NCBI GenBank assembly: GCA_030248215.1
Contig: JASANG010003405.1
Coordinates: 1-64,000 of the forward strand
Direction of reading: 5' to 3'
Origin: Enoplolaimus lenunculus
Lineage: Eukaryota > Nematoda > Enoplea > Enoplida > Thoracostomopsidae
DNA: 64,000 nt
Shown in pieces: positions 1 through 12,529 of this stretch (positions within the stretch are counted from its first letter, which is position 1; each line of letters begins with the position of its first letter). A program made the translations under genes and the position numbers. The notes beneath the pieces were generated by a model. The model was given only the letters and a program-made list of their open reading frames with translations, had not been told where the DNA came from and searched no databases.

Positions 1-534
1 TCAGTGAATGCTGTCAAATTTAAAATAATTGCCATTTATTTCTCAAATATATAACAATTAACATTAATTTTGTTGTTTTTGTTTCAAATTACTATTAAAT
101 ATTGAGTTTTACTACATACCTGTACTGAATAAACTGAATGAATTTTTTAAGTGGTTAATGCTGATAACGCTAAATTAAACCGATTGCCCTTTCTAAAAGT
201 TCAACTAAATTTTAAAGTACTGTGTTGTTATGATAGGACCTTTTTGGCCATCAATTAGAAATTGGATCAATTAAATTGCTAATTTAGTTTGTACCTCATG
301 TATCTCAGGAGAACTAATTTTATTAATATTAGCAGAATTTTGAATTTACTATAAATATAAATAAATTACTGCGGACTGAAATTACACCAATACTAATTAA
401 GTACCTTTTTAAACATTAGCTTAGTCTCAAAACCTAAAATTATCTTTTAATGAATGGTTTCTACTTATATGTCTATTTAGTTGTTTTTGTTTGGGTTAGG
501 TTTGTGTTGGAAGCATTTTTCACCCTGGTGTAAC

Positions 535-818
535 TACACTGTAAATCAGAGTGTAGTTGGATTTAACTTATAATGAGATGAATCAGTCTATCTAAAAAAA
601 ATCACTCAGTCTGAGTTACAACTTTCACAACCCAGAATTTTGAGTCAATACCCCCCCCCGATTATTTAGCTATTGTAAAATTAAAAAGAATATACTGAAT
701 TTGATAGCTAGAATAAAATAATCTCAGAGTGAGTTAATGCTTACGGTTATGAACCATAAATAAACTGAAATGTCTAGAAAAGTTGATTTATCAACTTATT
801 GGGATTTAATAGCTGTAG
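535..818. mobile_element. Family D MITE, diverged copy in left arm
   Basis: Starts with ACTGTAAATCAGAGTG and contains the ACTCAGTCTGAGT-type motifs of family D, ending near GGGATTTAATAGC. The partner in the other arm is at 9029-9298 and keeps the family pattern better. This copy includes a C-run and AT-rich changes that have eroded it. Confidence 0.6.
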
Positions 819-1632
819 CCCTGCTGAGCCATTGTACAAATCCAGAAAAATCTGCATCTTGTCAACATTACAAGTAGAACTATGCAGATATCTAAACGCC
901 CGACAACCCTTATACCTCCGGTGCATCTAGTCCGCAGCTAGAGTGGAACCGTGGGAACTATTCGACCGAGGCAAAATGTACCCTCTCTTCAGAACCGTTC
1001 TAGGCCAGATTTTCGAAATCAGCCGCATATCCGTCGTTAAAATAATTTGAGCCTTCCCCCTTCAACTTGAGCTGGCTACGGTCTTGCGGTGCATTCAAAA
1101 AGGTATTCGATGATACTTTTAAAATAGGCAACCCTTTGTAGAATTCGTGCTGACAGACCAACTAAAAAATAGATACGTTATTGGTGGGTTCAAAACGAAC
1201 GAACGTTCCAGATCAAACCTTTTCAACAGAGATCAAAACCAAAATTAACGTTAAATTATTGCGAATGGGAAATTTTTGCTCGAAACCAGCTAATACAGTA
1301 ATACGAACAACGATGATGTGTTCATTGTTGTCAAGTTTCGTTTGTTCGAAAACCTATCGCTCATTGAAATGGTGTTTTATTCTGTAGCGGTCTATTAATT
1401 TAGAAAAAATTAGCCATTAAACGGTTTTGTAGACCTGTTTCTTTAAATTTCAATTATATTTAAATTGTTTTTATTTAAAAAATGTTGCGATCGACGATTA
1501 TCCAATCAGGTTCGCCATCAAACAATAATTTTCATACAGTTTTGTTTGAACGCGAACCAATCAATTTCGTATTGCGACTCGATTGCGAGTCTCCTGTGTT
1601 ATTTTGAACGCTTATCGAAAACAAGAGCTCAT

Positions 1633-1837
1633 ATTCTAAAATGCGTATAGCACCTGTCATCAGTTAGCGATTGGTTTTCAAACTGACGAACAACCGCAAT
1701 TGCAGATCTCAAAATTGGTGCAAAAGTACGGCAAATTCAACGCAAACAATGTGTTGATTTTCGAATTTCACCATGAGCATGTTCCAAAGTTACAGGACCT
1801 ATCACCAACTGGTGATAGGTGCTATACACATTTGAGA
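1633..1837. mobile_element. Family J MITE in left arm
   Basis: About 205 bp, with terminal inverted repeats built from ATTCTCAAATG(T/C)GTATAGCACC followed by a short internal palindrome (CACCAACTGGTG near the right end). Other copies are at 8006-8212, 13390-13602, 22623-22839, 52394-52592 and 60774-61018. No open reading frame of its own. Confidence 0.75.
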
Positions 1838-3089
1838 TGTTGGGTTCAGCCGTCCGTCACTGTTGAATAAGTATGACGTCACCCTCGAAACCGATGTATC
1901 CATCTGTATGACAGGTTCAAATGTTTGAGATTAACGGTTTTATAATACAATGCGGTCAATAACTGGCACATTTTGAGGCAGCACGTATTCGCGACGTTAG
2001 ATGTTTATAATAAACAACACACGCCGGCGAACATGAACTCGTATATATAGAGGTATACGTTAAAAGGGTGAAAAATGATAAATTACACGTGTCAACTTTC
2101 GATGCGGTTAACGCAGAGTTAATAGGGTTCATTTGGTGTCTCCTATGCCAAAACCACACCGGCAACGGCATTTACCAGGGCGGTTAGATTAGGTTAAAAC
2201 CCTGTCGTATCTACGCATGACCGTATTATTTAATACGGGGTTGAGCCATCGAAAATTGACTCTGAATAATTTCGGCTGAATATTGAAAAAGATCTAACGG
2301 TTTAAACGCGAGCATTCTACAGCATTTGCTCTGTCACGGTTAAAAATTATTCGGCGCAGGTTGCTGATATCAATTCTACAACGAGTTTTGTAGCCAAATA
2401 ATTGAACTCGGCGATATGATGTCGAAATATCATCAGCTAAGTATGCTTTAAAAATTGGAACATTTCGAAATTCAAAACGTATTCGCCCTCACAGGAAAAT
2501 CGCGGATACAATAAGACTGCTTACCGTGCTGCAATTCTAAACATAGGGGGCTCAGGTTTCTGACGGACGTCATAATATGAGCACAAACCGTGATTTATTC
2601 GCATATATTCGAGGTCATTCTGTGAACATTTTTCTCGAATAATATTCACTTATTTTCCAATATAAGCTGAGAATGAAAGCATCTTTATGAAATCCATTTC
2701 AATGCAAACTTTACAGTAATATCAACATTAATTCATCGTTTGCGCGTGGACTATACAATAAACTCTGGCGGATCCAAAGGGTCCTCTACGTCTTGAACCA
2801 CCCATGGTCGTAGCCAGGATTTTTGTTTCTGGGCACACAAATACTTTAAATATATAGTGTGGTAATCGTTTTTTATCAATTAGCTTGTGCAGCAGGGTGC
2901 AAAACGGAACTGGATTATACCGGATCGGAATCAATACTATAAATTTTGTGACAATACGAATAATTTGTATAAAGAAAGGACATCTGTTAACTGACAACAA
3001 TTTTCAAAAACGTCTCATCAACGTATTAGCATTGTTTTTGGTTCTGTAAATCTAAACTACAATTAATTATTGCTATTTTCAGAATCATT

Positions 3090-3166
3090 ATAATTATCCG
3101 GATAAATATCCCATTAAAATTGCCGGATATCGGGACATGAAAAATATGCGATACCCATCACTACCT
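3090..3166. mobile_element. Family I end fragment (CCGGATAT-rich)
   Basis: Contains ATCCGGATAAATATCCC and GCCGGATATCGGGACATG, and ends in GATACCCATCACTA. The terminus resembles the TAGTGATGGGC ends known from hAT transposons, but only one end is visible here. The mirror copy is at about 6683-6755. Confidence 0.5.
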
Positions 3167-4087
3167 AATAGTTTAAAGTTTTTATTTAATGCCTTTAATA
3201 TGAAAAATGACCCTTACCTGAACCACGATAATGCAACGAATTGCTGTTGTTTGTAAACAGCGATAATCAATGAAACTTACAGTACTACGTGCGTTAGTTA
3301 TGACAGTTTTTGATCAAAATACACGGTGCCAAAACAGTCACTACAAACAACAACGCGCGAGAAAATAAATTTTGGTACATATGCCACTAAAGCCAAGCCG
3401 GTTCAGTTAATAGAAAATCATCGACAACCAGTGTGTTAGAGTGAAACGCGCCGGACATCATAGTTTCAATTTATTCAAAAATGAAATTTTTCTAAACCAT
3501 TGTGGGGCCCATGGGCCCCCTTGGCTCCACCCTGGCTATGCCTTTGGAACCACCACTACAGTCTCAATAAAATTTGTGTATATTTAGTGTCTGATGCTTG
3601 TACACTTAAATCTTCCACCTGCGGCACTATTTTATGTTATCTGCACTACGAAATTAGCTGAATATTTTGTAAAGTTTAAAATCAAATCGCTCTACCAGGA
3701 CCTAACAGAACTTGCTTTATATTGAGTTGACATTAAATTCAAATTTGATTGGCTGACTTCAACCGTTCCAATTGTTATATGTGGTCCCGGTTTCTTTGAC
3801 ATTGCTTTTTTTTACATATTTCCCAAATTTTACTTGCAATAAACATTATTTCGCATTTTGATTGAATATATAGTATTAAGTACGAGTACTAAAATTGTGG
3901 TCGGCATTTTGCTGGCTTTGCTCGCGAGGGGTTTCGATATGGCCGAAAAATTTAAACTATTGAAGCGCCGTTTGATTTGTAGTATAGTTTCATTCTGACC
4001 GGATTTGGAGCTATTTTGATAAACATTTCGACCTAAAATCGGGTAGCCTAGGTTTGCACGAGGTTCGAGGGCCTCACATTCCCCAGG

Positions 4088-4248
4088 GGCCCGTAGCCAA
4101 AGGAGGCCAGGGGGCTCAACCCCCTCTGGAAAATTTTAGGCCCCCCCCCTAGAATCTTTTCAACCTTGCTTGAAAACTCATTGAAAACCCTTGAATTGCC
4201 TCCACAGAAAAATTTTAGTCCCCCTAGCAAGGTGAACTAGCTACGGGC
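4088..4248. mobile_element. Family H MITE in left arm
   Basis: About 160 bp bounded by GGCCCGTAGCC and GCTACGGGCC, with GC-rich segments (GGCTCAACCCCCTCTGG) and the repeated motif CAACCTTGCTTG. Related copies are at 5603-5765, 34078-34245 and 49209-49373, with a fragment at 28462-28565. Confidence 0.7.
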
Positions 4249-4820
4249 CTCGTTCCCGAGTGGGAGCGCCTGCCGAAGGGGTTCCCTCTCGTACTTGTGG
4301 ACATTGCTATTTCAGGTATATATGTCGCAGGGACCTAAAGTCGCAAATCAGCCCAATCTGCCTCCCAGAGCGGAATTACAGTCTTGACCGCTAGCCTAAG
4401 TCGAAATTATGTCTAATAAAGCTGAGCATTCTTCTTATTGGTTACATTATAGTCGTAATCTAGTTTGATTCCACTTTAGTATAGTAAAACAAACTGTTTG
4501 ATAGCCAAACAGGTAGCGATTACTGAGCAAGTTAGAAAAGAGTATTTACATCAGCTAATCGTATATGAGTATGGCATTAAAAAGGTTGCAAATAACCAAT
4601 CACAACGCATTGTCTTGTAGCAAAGAAAAAAATTACACCGTGTGCCATCCAAAGTCGTAATTCTGCCATGGACTAGCTCATTTCGGATTTTGGCTAGACC
4701 AGTTCGGAAATGGGCTAAATTACTAGTTGAGCTACGGTAGATTTTATATAAAACGTCGTGTGGTGCGCATGAATCCTCAAATGTTTGTAATTACTTGCTA
4801 TCGGTTGCTGATACCAAGAG

Positions 4821-5049
4821 TGCATGATGCATACTTCGTAGAGTATGCACTGGGTACATTCTGTGTTGCAATGTCCGGCCGCGTTGCGTCTAATTGGCTG
4901 ACCTCCCCACGTTTATTAGAGGTGTAACCTGTGCAACCATGAAACCAGTATATTCTGTGCATAAATCCTCAAATTGTTTCGCAAAACAACAAATCCAAAA
5001 AGAAAACAACAACTCCATATGGAAATCTGAAAGAGTTAACACTTGACAC
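4821..5049. other. Central spacer of the giant inverted repeat
   Basis: About 230 bp that does not pair between arms. It begins with a small palindrome (GTGCATGATGCATAC...GTATGCAC). It then holds a stretch at 4850-4925 resembling family K (CTGGGTACATTCTGTG...GCGTTGCGT). At 4960-4982 there is a third, direct copy of a motif (AAATCCTCAAAT) that also occurs in each arm near the centre. The spacer may record how the inversion formed. Confidence 0.75.
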
Positions 5050-5602
5050 CTCTTGGTATCAGCAACCAATAGCAAGTAACTACAAACATTTGAGGATTCA
5101 TGCACCACACAACGTTTATATAAATCTACCGTAGCTCAACTCGTAATTTAGCCCATTTCCGAACTGGTCTAGCCAAAATCCGAAATGAGCTAGTCCATGG
5201 CAGAATTAAACGACATTTGGATAGCACACGGTGTAATTTATTTTTCTTTGCTACAAGACAACGCGTTGTGATTGGTTACTTACAACCTTTAATACCATAC
5301 TCATATACGATTAGCTGATGTAAATACTCTTTTCTAACTTGCTCAGTAATCGCTACCTGTTGGCTATCAAACAGTTTGTTTTACTATACTAAAGTGGAAT
5401 CAAACTAGATTACGACTATAATGTAACCAATCAGAAAATGCTCAGCTTTATTAGACATAATTTCGACTTAGGCTAGCTCAAGCTGTAATTCCGCTCTGGA
5501 GGAATTGGGCTGAATTACGACTTAGGCTGCGACATATATACCTGAAATAGCAATGTCCACAAGACATCAGAACCCCTTCGGCAGACGCTGCCACTGGGGA
5601 AC

Positions 5603-5765
5603 CAGGCCCGTAGCTAGTTCACCTTGCTAGGGGGACTAAAAATTTTTCTGTGGAGGCATTCAAGGGTTTTCAATGAGTTTCAAGCAAGGTTGAAAACATT
5701 CTAGGGGGGGCCTAAAATTTTCCAGAGGGGGTTGAGCCCCCTGGCCTCCTTTTGGCTACGGGCCC
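5603..5765. mobile_element. Family H MITE in right arm
   Basis: Mirror of the copy at 4088-4248: begins GGCCCGTAGCTAG, ends TTGGCTACGGGCCCG. It is the clearest whole copy of the family in the window. Confidence 0.7.
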
Positions 5766-6682
5766 GTGGGGAATGTGAGGCCCTCAAACCGTGCAAACCA
5801 GGCTACCCGATTTAGGTCAAAATGTTATCAAAATAGCTCCAAACCGGTCAGAATGAAACTATCTACAAATCAAACGGCGCTTCAATAGTTTAAATTTTTC
5901 AGCCATATCGAAACCCCTCGCGAGCAAAGCCAGCAAAATGCCGACCACAATTTTAGTACTCGTACTTAATACTATATATTCAATCAAAATGCGAAATAAT
6001 GTTTATTGCAAGTAAAATTTGGGAAATATGTAAAAAAAGCAATGTCAAAGAAACCGGGACCACATATAACAATTGGAACGGTTGAAGTCAGCCAATCAAA
6101 TTTGAATTTAATGTCAACTCAATATAAAGCAAGTTCTGTTAGGTCCTGGTAGAGCGATTTGATTTTTAACTTTACAAAATATTCAGCTAATTTTGTAGTG
6201 CAGATAACATAAAATAGTGCCGCAGGTGGAAGATTTAAGTGTACAAGCATCAGACACTAAATATACACAAATTTTATTGAGACTGTAGTGGTGGTTCCAA
6301 AGGCATAGCCAGGGTGGAGCCAAGGGGGCCCATGGCCCCACAATGGTTTAGAAAAATTTCATTTTTGAATAAATTGAAACTATGATGTCCGGCGCGTTTC
6401 ACTCTAACACACTGGTTGTCGATGATTTTCTATTAACTGAACCGGCTTGGCTTTAGTGGCATATGTACCAAAATTTATTTTCTCGCGCGTTGTTGTTTGT
6501 AGTGACTGTTTTGGCACTGTGTATTTTGATCAAAAACTGTCATAACTAACGCACGTAGTATTGTAAGTTTCATTGATTATCGCTGTTTACAAACAACAGC
6601 AATTCGTTGCATTATCGTGGTTCAGGTAAAGGTCATTTTTCATATTAAAGGCATTAAATAAAAACTTTAAACTATTAGGTAG

Positions 6683-6755
6683 TGATGGGTATCGCATATT
6701 TTTCATGTCCCGATATCCGGCAATTTTAATGGGATATTTATCCGGATAATTATAA
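6683..6755. mobile_element. Family I end fragment in right arm
   Basis: Begins TAGTGATGGGTATCGC, followed by GATATCCGGCA and ATTTATCCGGATAAT. Mirror of 3090-3166. The TAGTGATGGG terminus is of a kind known in hAT transposons; no second end is found close by. Confidence 0.5.
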
Positions 6756-8005
6756 TGATTCTGAAAATAGCAATAATTAATTGTAGTTTAGATTTACAGA
6801 ACCAAAAACAATGCTAATACGTTGATGAGACGTTTTTGAAAATTGTTGTCAGTTAACAGATGTCCTTTCTTTATACAAATTATTCGTATTGTCACAAAAT
6901 TTATAGTATTGATTCCGATCCGGTATAATCCAGTTCCGTTTTGCACCCTGCTGCACAAGCTAATTGATAAAAAACGATTACCACACTATATATTTAAAGT
7001 ATTTGTGTGCCCAGAAACAAAAATCCTGGCTACGACCATGGGTGGTTCAAGACGTAGAGGACCCTTTGGATCCGCCAGAGTTTATTGTATAGTCCACGCG
7101 CAAACGATGAATTAATGTTGATATTACTGTAAAGTTTGCATTGAAATGGATTTCATAAAGATGCTTTCATTCTCAGCTTATATTGGAAAATAAGTGAATA
7201 TTATTCGAGAAAAATGTTCACAGAATGACCTCGAATATATGCGAATAAATCACGGTTTGTGCTCATATTATGACGTCCGTCAGAAACCTGAGCCCCCTAT
7301 GTTTAGAATTGCAGCACGGTAAGCAGTCTTATTGTATCCGCGATTTTCCTGTGAGGGCGAATACGTTTTGAATTTCGAAATGTTCCAATTTTTAAAGCAT
7401 ACTTAGCTGATGATATTTCGACATCATATCGCCGAGTTCAATTATTTGACTACAAAACTCGTTGTAGAATTGATATCAGCAACCTGCGCCGAATAATTTT
7501 TAACCGTGACAGAGCAAATGCTGTAGAATGCTCGCGTTTAAACCGTTAGATCTTTTTCAATATTCAGCCGAAATTATTCAGAGTCAATTTTCGATGGCTC
7601 AACCCCGTATTAAATAATACGGTCATGCGTAGATACGACAGGGTTTTAACCTAATCTAACCGCACTGGTAAATGCCGTTGCCGGTGTGGTTTTGGCATAG
7701 GAGACACCAAATGAACCCTATTAACTCTGCGTTAACCGCATCGAAAGTTGACACGTGTAATTTATCATTTTTCACCCTTTTAACGTATACCTCTATATAT
7801 ACGAGTTCATGTTCGCCGGCGTGTGTTGTTTATTATAAACATCTAACGTCGCGAATACGTGCTGCCTCAAAATGTGCCAGTTATTGACCGCATTGTATTA
7901 TAAAACCGTTAATCTCAAACATTTGAACCTGTCATACAGATGGATACATCGGTTTCGAGGGTGACGTCATACTTATTCAACAGTGACGGACGGCTGAACC
8001 CAACA

Positions 8006-8212
8006 TCTCAAATGTGTATAGCACCTATCACCAGTTGGTGATAGGTCCTGTAACTTTGGAACATGCTCATGGTGAAATTCGAAAATCAACACATTGTTTG
8101 CGTTGAATTTGCCGTACTTTTGCACCAATTTTGAGATCTGCAATTGCGGTTGTTCGTCAGTTTGAAAACCAATCGCTAACTGATGACAGGTGCTATACGC
8201 ATTTTAGAATAT
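8006..8212. mobile_element. Family J MITE in right arm
   Basis: Mirror of 1633-1837. Left end CATCTCAAATGTGTATAGC with internal CACCAGTTGGTG; right end GCTATACGCATTTTAGAAT. Confidence 0.75.
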
Positions 8213-9028
8213 GAGCTCTTGTTTTCGATAAGCGTTCAAAATAACACAGGAGACTCGCAATCGAGTCGCAATACGAAATTGATTGGTTCGCGTTCAAACA
8301 AAACTGTATGAAAATTATTGTTTGATGGCGAACCTGATTGGATAATCGTCGATCGCAACATTTTTTAAATAAAAACAATTTAAATATAATTGAAATTTAA
8401 AGAAACAGGTCTACAAAACCGTTTAATGGCTAATTTTTTCTAAATTAATAGACCGCTACAGAATAAAACACTATTTCAATGAGCGATACGTTTTCGAACA
8501 AACGAAACTTGACAACAATGAACACATCATCGTTGTTCGTATTACTGTATTAGCTGGTTTCGAGCAAAAATTTCCCATTCGCAATAATTTAACGTTAATT
8601 TTGGTTTTGATCTCTGTTGAAAAGGTTTGATCTGGAACGTTCGTTCGTTTTGAACACACCAATAACGTATCTATTTTTTAGTTGGTCTGTCAGCACGAAT
8701 TCTACAAAGGGTTGCCTATTTTAAAAGTATCATCGAATACCTTTTTGAATGCACCGCAAGACCGTAGCCAGCTCAAGTTGAAGGGGGATGGCTCAAATTA
8801 TTTTAACGACGGATATGCGGCTGATTTCGAAAATCTGGCCTAGAACGGTTCTGAAGAGAGGGTACATTTTGCCTCGGTCGAATGAGCTCCCACGGTTCCA
8901 CTCTAGCTGCGGACTAGATGCACCGGAGGTATAAGGGTTGTCGGGCGTTTAGATATCTGCATAGTTCTACTTGTAATGTTGACAAGATGCAAATTTTTGC
9001 TGATTTGTACAATGGCTAGCAGCTACGC

Positions 9029-9298
9029 TGTAAATCCCAATAAGTTGATAAATCAACTCAGCTAGACAGTTCGTTATTTATGGTTAATAACCGTAAGCAT
9101 TAACTCGCTCTGAGATGAGTTGATTCTCACTCTGAGTTCAGTGTATTCCGGATAAGTTGAATAATTAAGTCAGCGTGAGTTTTTATTGACTCAAAATTCT
9201 GAGTTGTGAAAGTCCTAACTCAGACTGAGTGATACAACTCAGACTGAGTGATTCATCTCATTCTGAGTTAAAATCAACTCACTCTGATTTACAGTGTA
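9029..9298. mobile_element. Family D MITE in right arm
   Basis: Begins GCTGTAAATCCCAATAAG and ends CTCTGATTTACAGTG. The inside is a chain of GAGTTGATT / AACTCAG motifs in both orientations, as in the copies at 40962, 48544 and 58363. Better preserved than its partner at 535-818. Confidence 0.75.
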
Positions 9299-9821
9299 GT
9301 TACACCAGTGTGAAAATGCTACCAACACGAATATAACCGAAACAAAAAAGCGACTAAATCAACCTGTGGGTGGGAAGCGTTCATAGGAGATGACTTTAGT
9401 AAAGATACTAACATGTTTAAAAAATTGCTTAAATTCAGGATCAATCGGTTAAAGTTGGGCCGCATACTCAACCAATTTTAAACAAAATTCAAAATTCTGC
9501 TAATATTAATAAAATTAGGTCTCTGAGATCGGTGGTACAAACTCAATGACAAATTAATTGACCAACTATTAATTGATGGCCAAAAAAACCTATGATGACG
9601 ACACAATTCCTTAGAATTTAGTTGAACTTTTAAAATTTCAATCGACTCAATTTAGCGTTATCAGCATTGACCACTTAAAAAATCATTCAGTTTCTCAATT
9701 CAGGAATGTTGTGAACTTAATATTTAATTCGATTTTGAAACAAAAACAACAAAATTAATGTTAATTGTTATATATTTGAGAAATAAATGGCAATTATTTT
9801 AAATTTGACGGCGTTCGCTGA

Positions 9822-10275
9822 GTCTCGACTCTTACGTATTTGCAAAACTCAGTAAATTAATAATGTATTTTAAACTGTATTTCACAAGCTTTTGAACGAG
9901 CTGAACGCCACATTTTAACTATTGACTGTTATCATTATTAAGTTCTTTTTTTAGTATTCAGTTTAAGTTGTTGTTATCTGTTCAAATTTTAATGGAAAGG
10001 TTGGAAAAAAATTTTGTCGCAAAACGAGTTGTCACATCGAATTAGTGTGACAATTACCGCATAAAGGCTCCAGCAAACATGAAAAGAATGCAAAAATTAA
10101 CCGCTGTTTCTTATTAAGCAACTACGCATTGCAATATTGTTAAATTTGCGCTAAAGTTTGGGCTTCAAAAATACAATTAATTCTTGCCAATTAATAAATA
10201 TTTCTAATTGTTAGCCTAAACACTTACAACACGGACACGGGCATACATATTTCTCATCGGCACTATTGTAATATT
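9822..10275. other. AT-rich intronic stretch, nothing recognised
   Basis: Single-copy-looking AT-rich DNA just outside the inverted repeat, within the presumed Hox intron. No exon, RNA gene or repeat family was recognised. Confidence 0.6.
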
Positions 10276-10432
10276 GGCCAATTTAGGGCCGTAACTGTGG
10301 ATTAAGCATACGCCTAAGCATTAAAAAAGAATAAATATACACCTATTCCTAAGCAAAAAATAAACTCTAAAATCTAAACCTACTCTTTTCAGTGTCACCA
10401 AAAACGTGACGGTCTTAAAAGTAACATGGACG
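10276..10432 (-). mobile_element. Family A MITE with exact 8-bp TSD
   Basis: Degenerate copy (GGCCAATTTAGGGCCGTAAC ... AAAAGTAACATGGACG) with a few CTAAGC units inside. It is flanked on both sides by the identical 8-mer GTAATATT (10268-10275 and 10433-10440), a clean target-site duplication. The left inverted repeat has lost a few bases. Confidence 0.8.
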
Positions 10433-10569
10433 GTAATATTAATGAAAAGGTATAACTAAAAATGATCCAATGAAAATTTGATGTGGGTACAGCTAACAAA
10501 AACAACTACAACTGTAGTACATAAAAAGAAGACATGATAAACCGTTAACAACGATTTAATAAAGTTATT

Positions 10570-10680
10570 GGCTGGGTTTCCGAAACCTTACTTAAGTACG
10601 ACTTAACACTTAAGTAAGTGTTAAAAGTAATTACTTAACCATTTTACTTTCTTGTTATGACAATGGCTAGAAACCCAGCC
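10570..10680. mobile_element. Short MITE with GGCTGGGTTTC ends
   Basis: 111 bp bounded by GGCTGGGTTTC and GAAACCCAGCC, with a further internal inverted repeat (TTACTTAAGT / ACTTAAGTAA type). The same end motif appears alone at about 55580. No obvious target duplication. Confidence 0.65.
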
Positions 10681-11239
10681 AGTGTTCCCACCGGAAAAGT
10701 GTCCATGTGTATTGATTGACAGCGACCCACCTGAATCCCTCTTGGTGCTCGTCCAAATTATGGGGCAAGAGGAACTGTAAAATTACAAGAGGCGCATTTA
10801 TACAAGGCAAGCGAATAGATAGAGGGTGCATATCTCCGAAAACGAACCACAAAAATTTCTCTTCAGCAACCTTAACTTGCAAAAAAACTTTGAAATAAAG
10901 TGATGCCCACTTAGAAATAAAACAATGGCTACGCCTCTGAATATTAGTCAAATTTTTAAGCGAATTAACAATAATAAAAACAACACTAAATACCATCTGC
11001 TAACCGCATTAAACTAAAATATTCCCGCTGGTGTTGTCATATCACTCACGTTTAGTATTCTGTCTCAATTTAAATAAAACTCAAGTTTCACAAAAACGCT
11101 ATCGAGGCTTTTTTCTCATGATTAAAATTTCAAATACAATTTAAACACGCTAATTATCAGCTCAACGCTAATTATCAGCTCATCTTATACTAGTGATGAA
11201 GGCTAAAAACAATTTTCAAAGCTACATGTTATGTATTTA
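10681..11239. other. Intronic stretch without recognised features
   Basis: A 109-codon open stretch on the minus strand crosses this region (10667-10996), but it overlaps the preceding MITE and its translation resembles no family I know. I treat it as chance. The rest is AT-rich. Confidence 0.5.
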
Positions 11240-11409
11240 CACACTGCAAAAAATGGTGAGTCAAATTCGACACCCAGAGTAAATTCAACTCATTAAGTGA
11301 TTCAGTGAATCGAATTTGACTCTGAGGGAGTCGAATTTGACTCAGTTGGTGTAGTCAAAAAAGCCTATTTCGGCGAGAGTCAATTTGACTCACCATTTTT
11401 TACAGTGTA
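11240..11409. mobile_element. Family E hairpin MITE, internally deleted
   Basis: Ends CACTGCAAAAAATGGTGAG and CTCACCATTTTTTACAGTG, flanked by TA. The inside carries TCAAATTCGAC / GTCGAATTTGACTC palindromic segments. It is about 45 bp shorter than the copies at 28022, 60250 and 62195. Confidence 0.85.
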
Positions 11410-11664
11410 TGATTTATAAGCGAGGTTGAAACTTTTCTATAGAGACAGCTGAGAACTCGACTGAAGGAAGAATTTTTTGAAAAAACGAAGATAAAACCAA
11501 ACGAATGGTACAGTTTGATAATTGTTTCAGCTGTTGACGTATGACCGCAGCTGTAAAATTGACGCAGCCAATATGGGTATTCTCATGAGTATGAACATCA
11601 ACTATCACCAGTCGGTATACAATAAATAAAACGGAAGACAATTTTTGCCAATAATATTGTCAAG

Positions 11665-11867
11665 GGCCAATGTAAAGAACAGCGGCGAAACAGTATTATA
11701 AGCGTATTCCTAAGCCTAAGCCCAAGCGTAAGCTTAAGCATCAGCGTAAGAATGAACATATTCCTAAGCCTAAGCCTAAGCCAAGCAAAAGAATAGTCTA
11801 AATGTTAAGGTTACTCGTTTCTAGTCTTCCACAGAAAAATGTTTCGCCCCTAATCTTTACATGGGCC
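11665..11867 (+). mobile_element. Family B MITE with CTAAGC array
   Basis: Begins GGCCAATGTAAAGAACAG and ends AATCTTTACATGGGCC. The inside has AAGCCTAAGC hexamer repeats in two blocks separated by GTAAGAATGAACATATTCC. The flanks do not show a convincing target duplication for this copy. Confidence 0.85.
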
Positions 11868-12529
11868 AATGTATGCAACGGCAAAAAATGGTTGGCAAGA
11901 GATCCGGAAAATTTCAACCAGTCTGTGGGAAGCTAAAAAATGTAACACATATTTTGCACCTGTTTGGTTCAACTGGTGAGTCGAATTTTACCAGCAGTTG
12001 TTTTGAAGCTGACGAACTCCTGCAATTTTTGCGTCCCAATCAATGGAGTCTGTATTTCAAATTACTATCCGTTTCAGGGACGGATTAAAGTGGTGGGAGG
12101 CCAGAGGTCCATACAACCAGAAGGTCTGGGGCCCGTATGATTAGCAGGCCAGGGACCCATAAGTTTCTGTCCTGAATACAGCTAATCTGACTACGCAATT
12201 TTTCATCGTACTACCATAACTATGGGATCACAAATGATAGGCGGTATAGGCTTAGCTGTCCAGTGCCAACCTTGTAGAAACCAAAAATAAGCGAAATCTG
12301 AAGAACTTTCTCGAAATTTGAAAAAGTATTTTGTGCACCGTTACATATTTAGCCTGCCGAAGAATGCAATGAGTACTTCCAAAAATTCCGTAGTGGGACG
12401 ACCGGCATTAGAATAAGAATAGTCGTTCCCCCCCAAACAGGTCCGAGACGCTGTCCAAAGGAATGTTTCACAGCTTGTATAACTTCGTGCAACGCGAAAA
12501 AATTTTTGTTGGCTTGTTATCAATTGAAT

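Larger units (their letters stand above)
1..4820. repeat. Left arm of giant inverted repeat
   Basis: This arm is the reverse complement of 5050-9821. Position 1 still pairs (with 9821), so the arm may continue beyond the window. The inner part (about 870-4820) is nearly identical between arms: translated stretches at 2728-3000 and 1956-2171 are the same in both. The outer 870 bp is clearly more diverged, roughly 85% by eye, with indels. The arm contains copies of families D, J, I and H in matching places in the other arm, so these were present before the duplication. No transposase or other recognisable gene is seen in it. Confidence 0.95.
5050..9821. repeat. Right arm of giant inverted repeat
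   Basis: Reverse complement of 1-4820. The right boundary seen in the window is 9821, the partner of position 1. The sequence after it (9822 on) has no partner because the window ends. Small differences and indels relative to the left arm show that this is not a simple duplicated read. The arm carries mirror copies of all the elements listed for the left arm. Confidence 0.95.

Noticed and set aside
2728-3000. 90-codon frame conserved identically in both arms (mirror 6843-7115)
   Set aside because: Identity comes from recent identity of the arms at DNA level, not from selection on protein. The translation has no known domain.
1-9821. A single giant foldback transposon or Polinton
   Set aside because: No integrase, polymerase, capsid or transposase frame is present, the arms contain ordinary MITEs, and the outer end and target duplication cannot be seen. 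An inverted segmental duplication explains it better.
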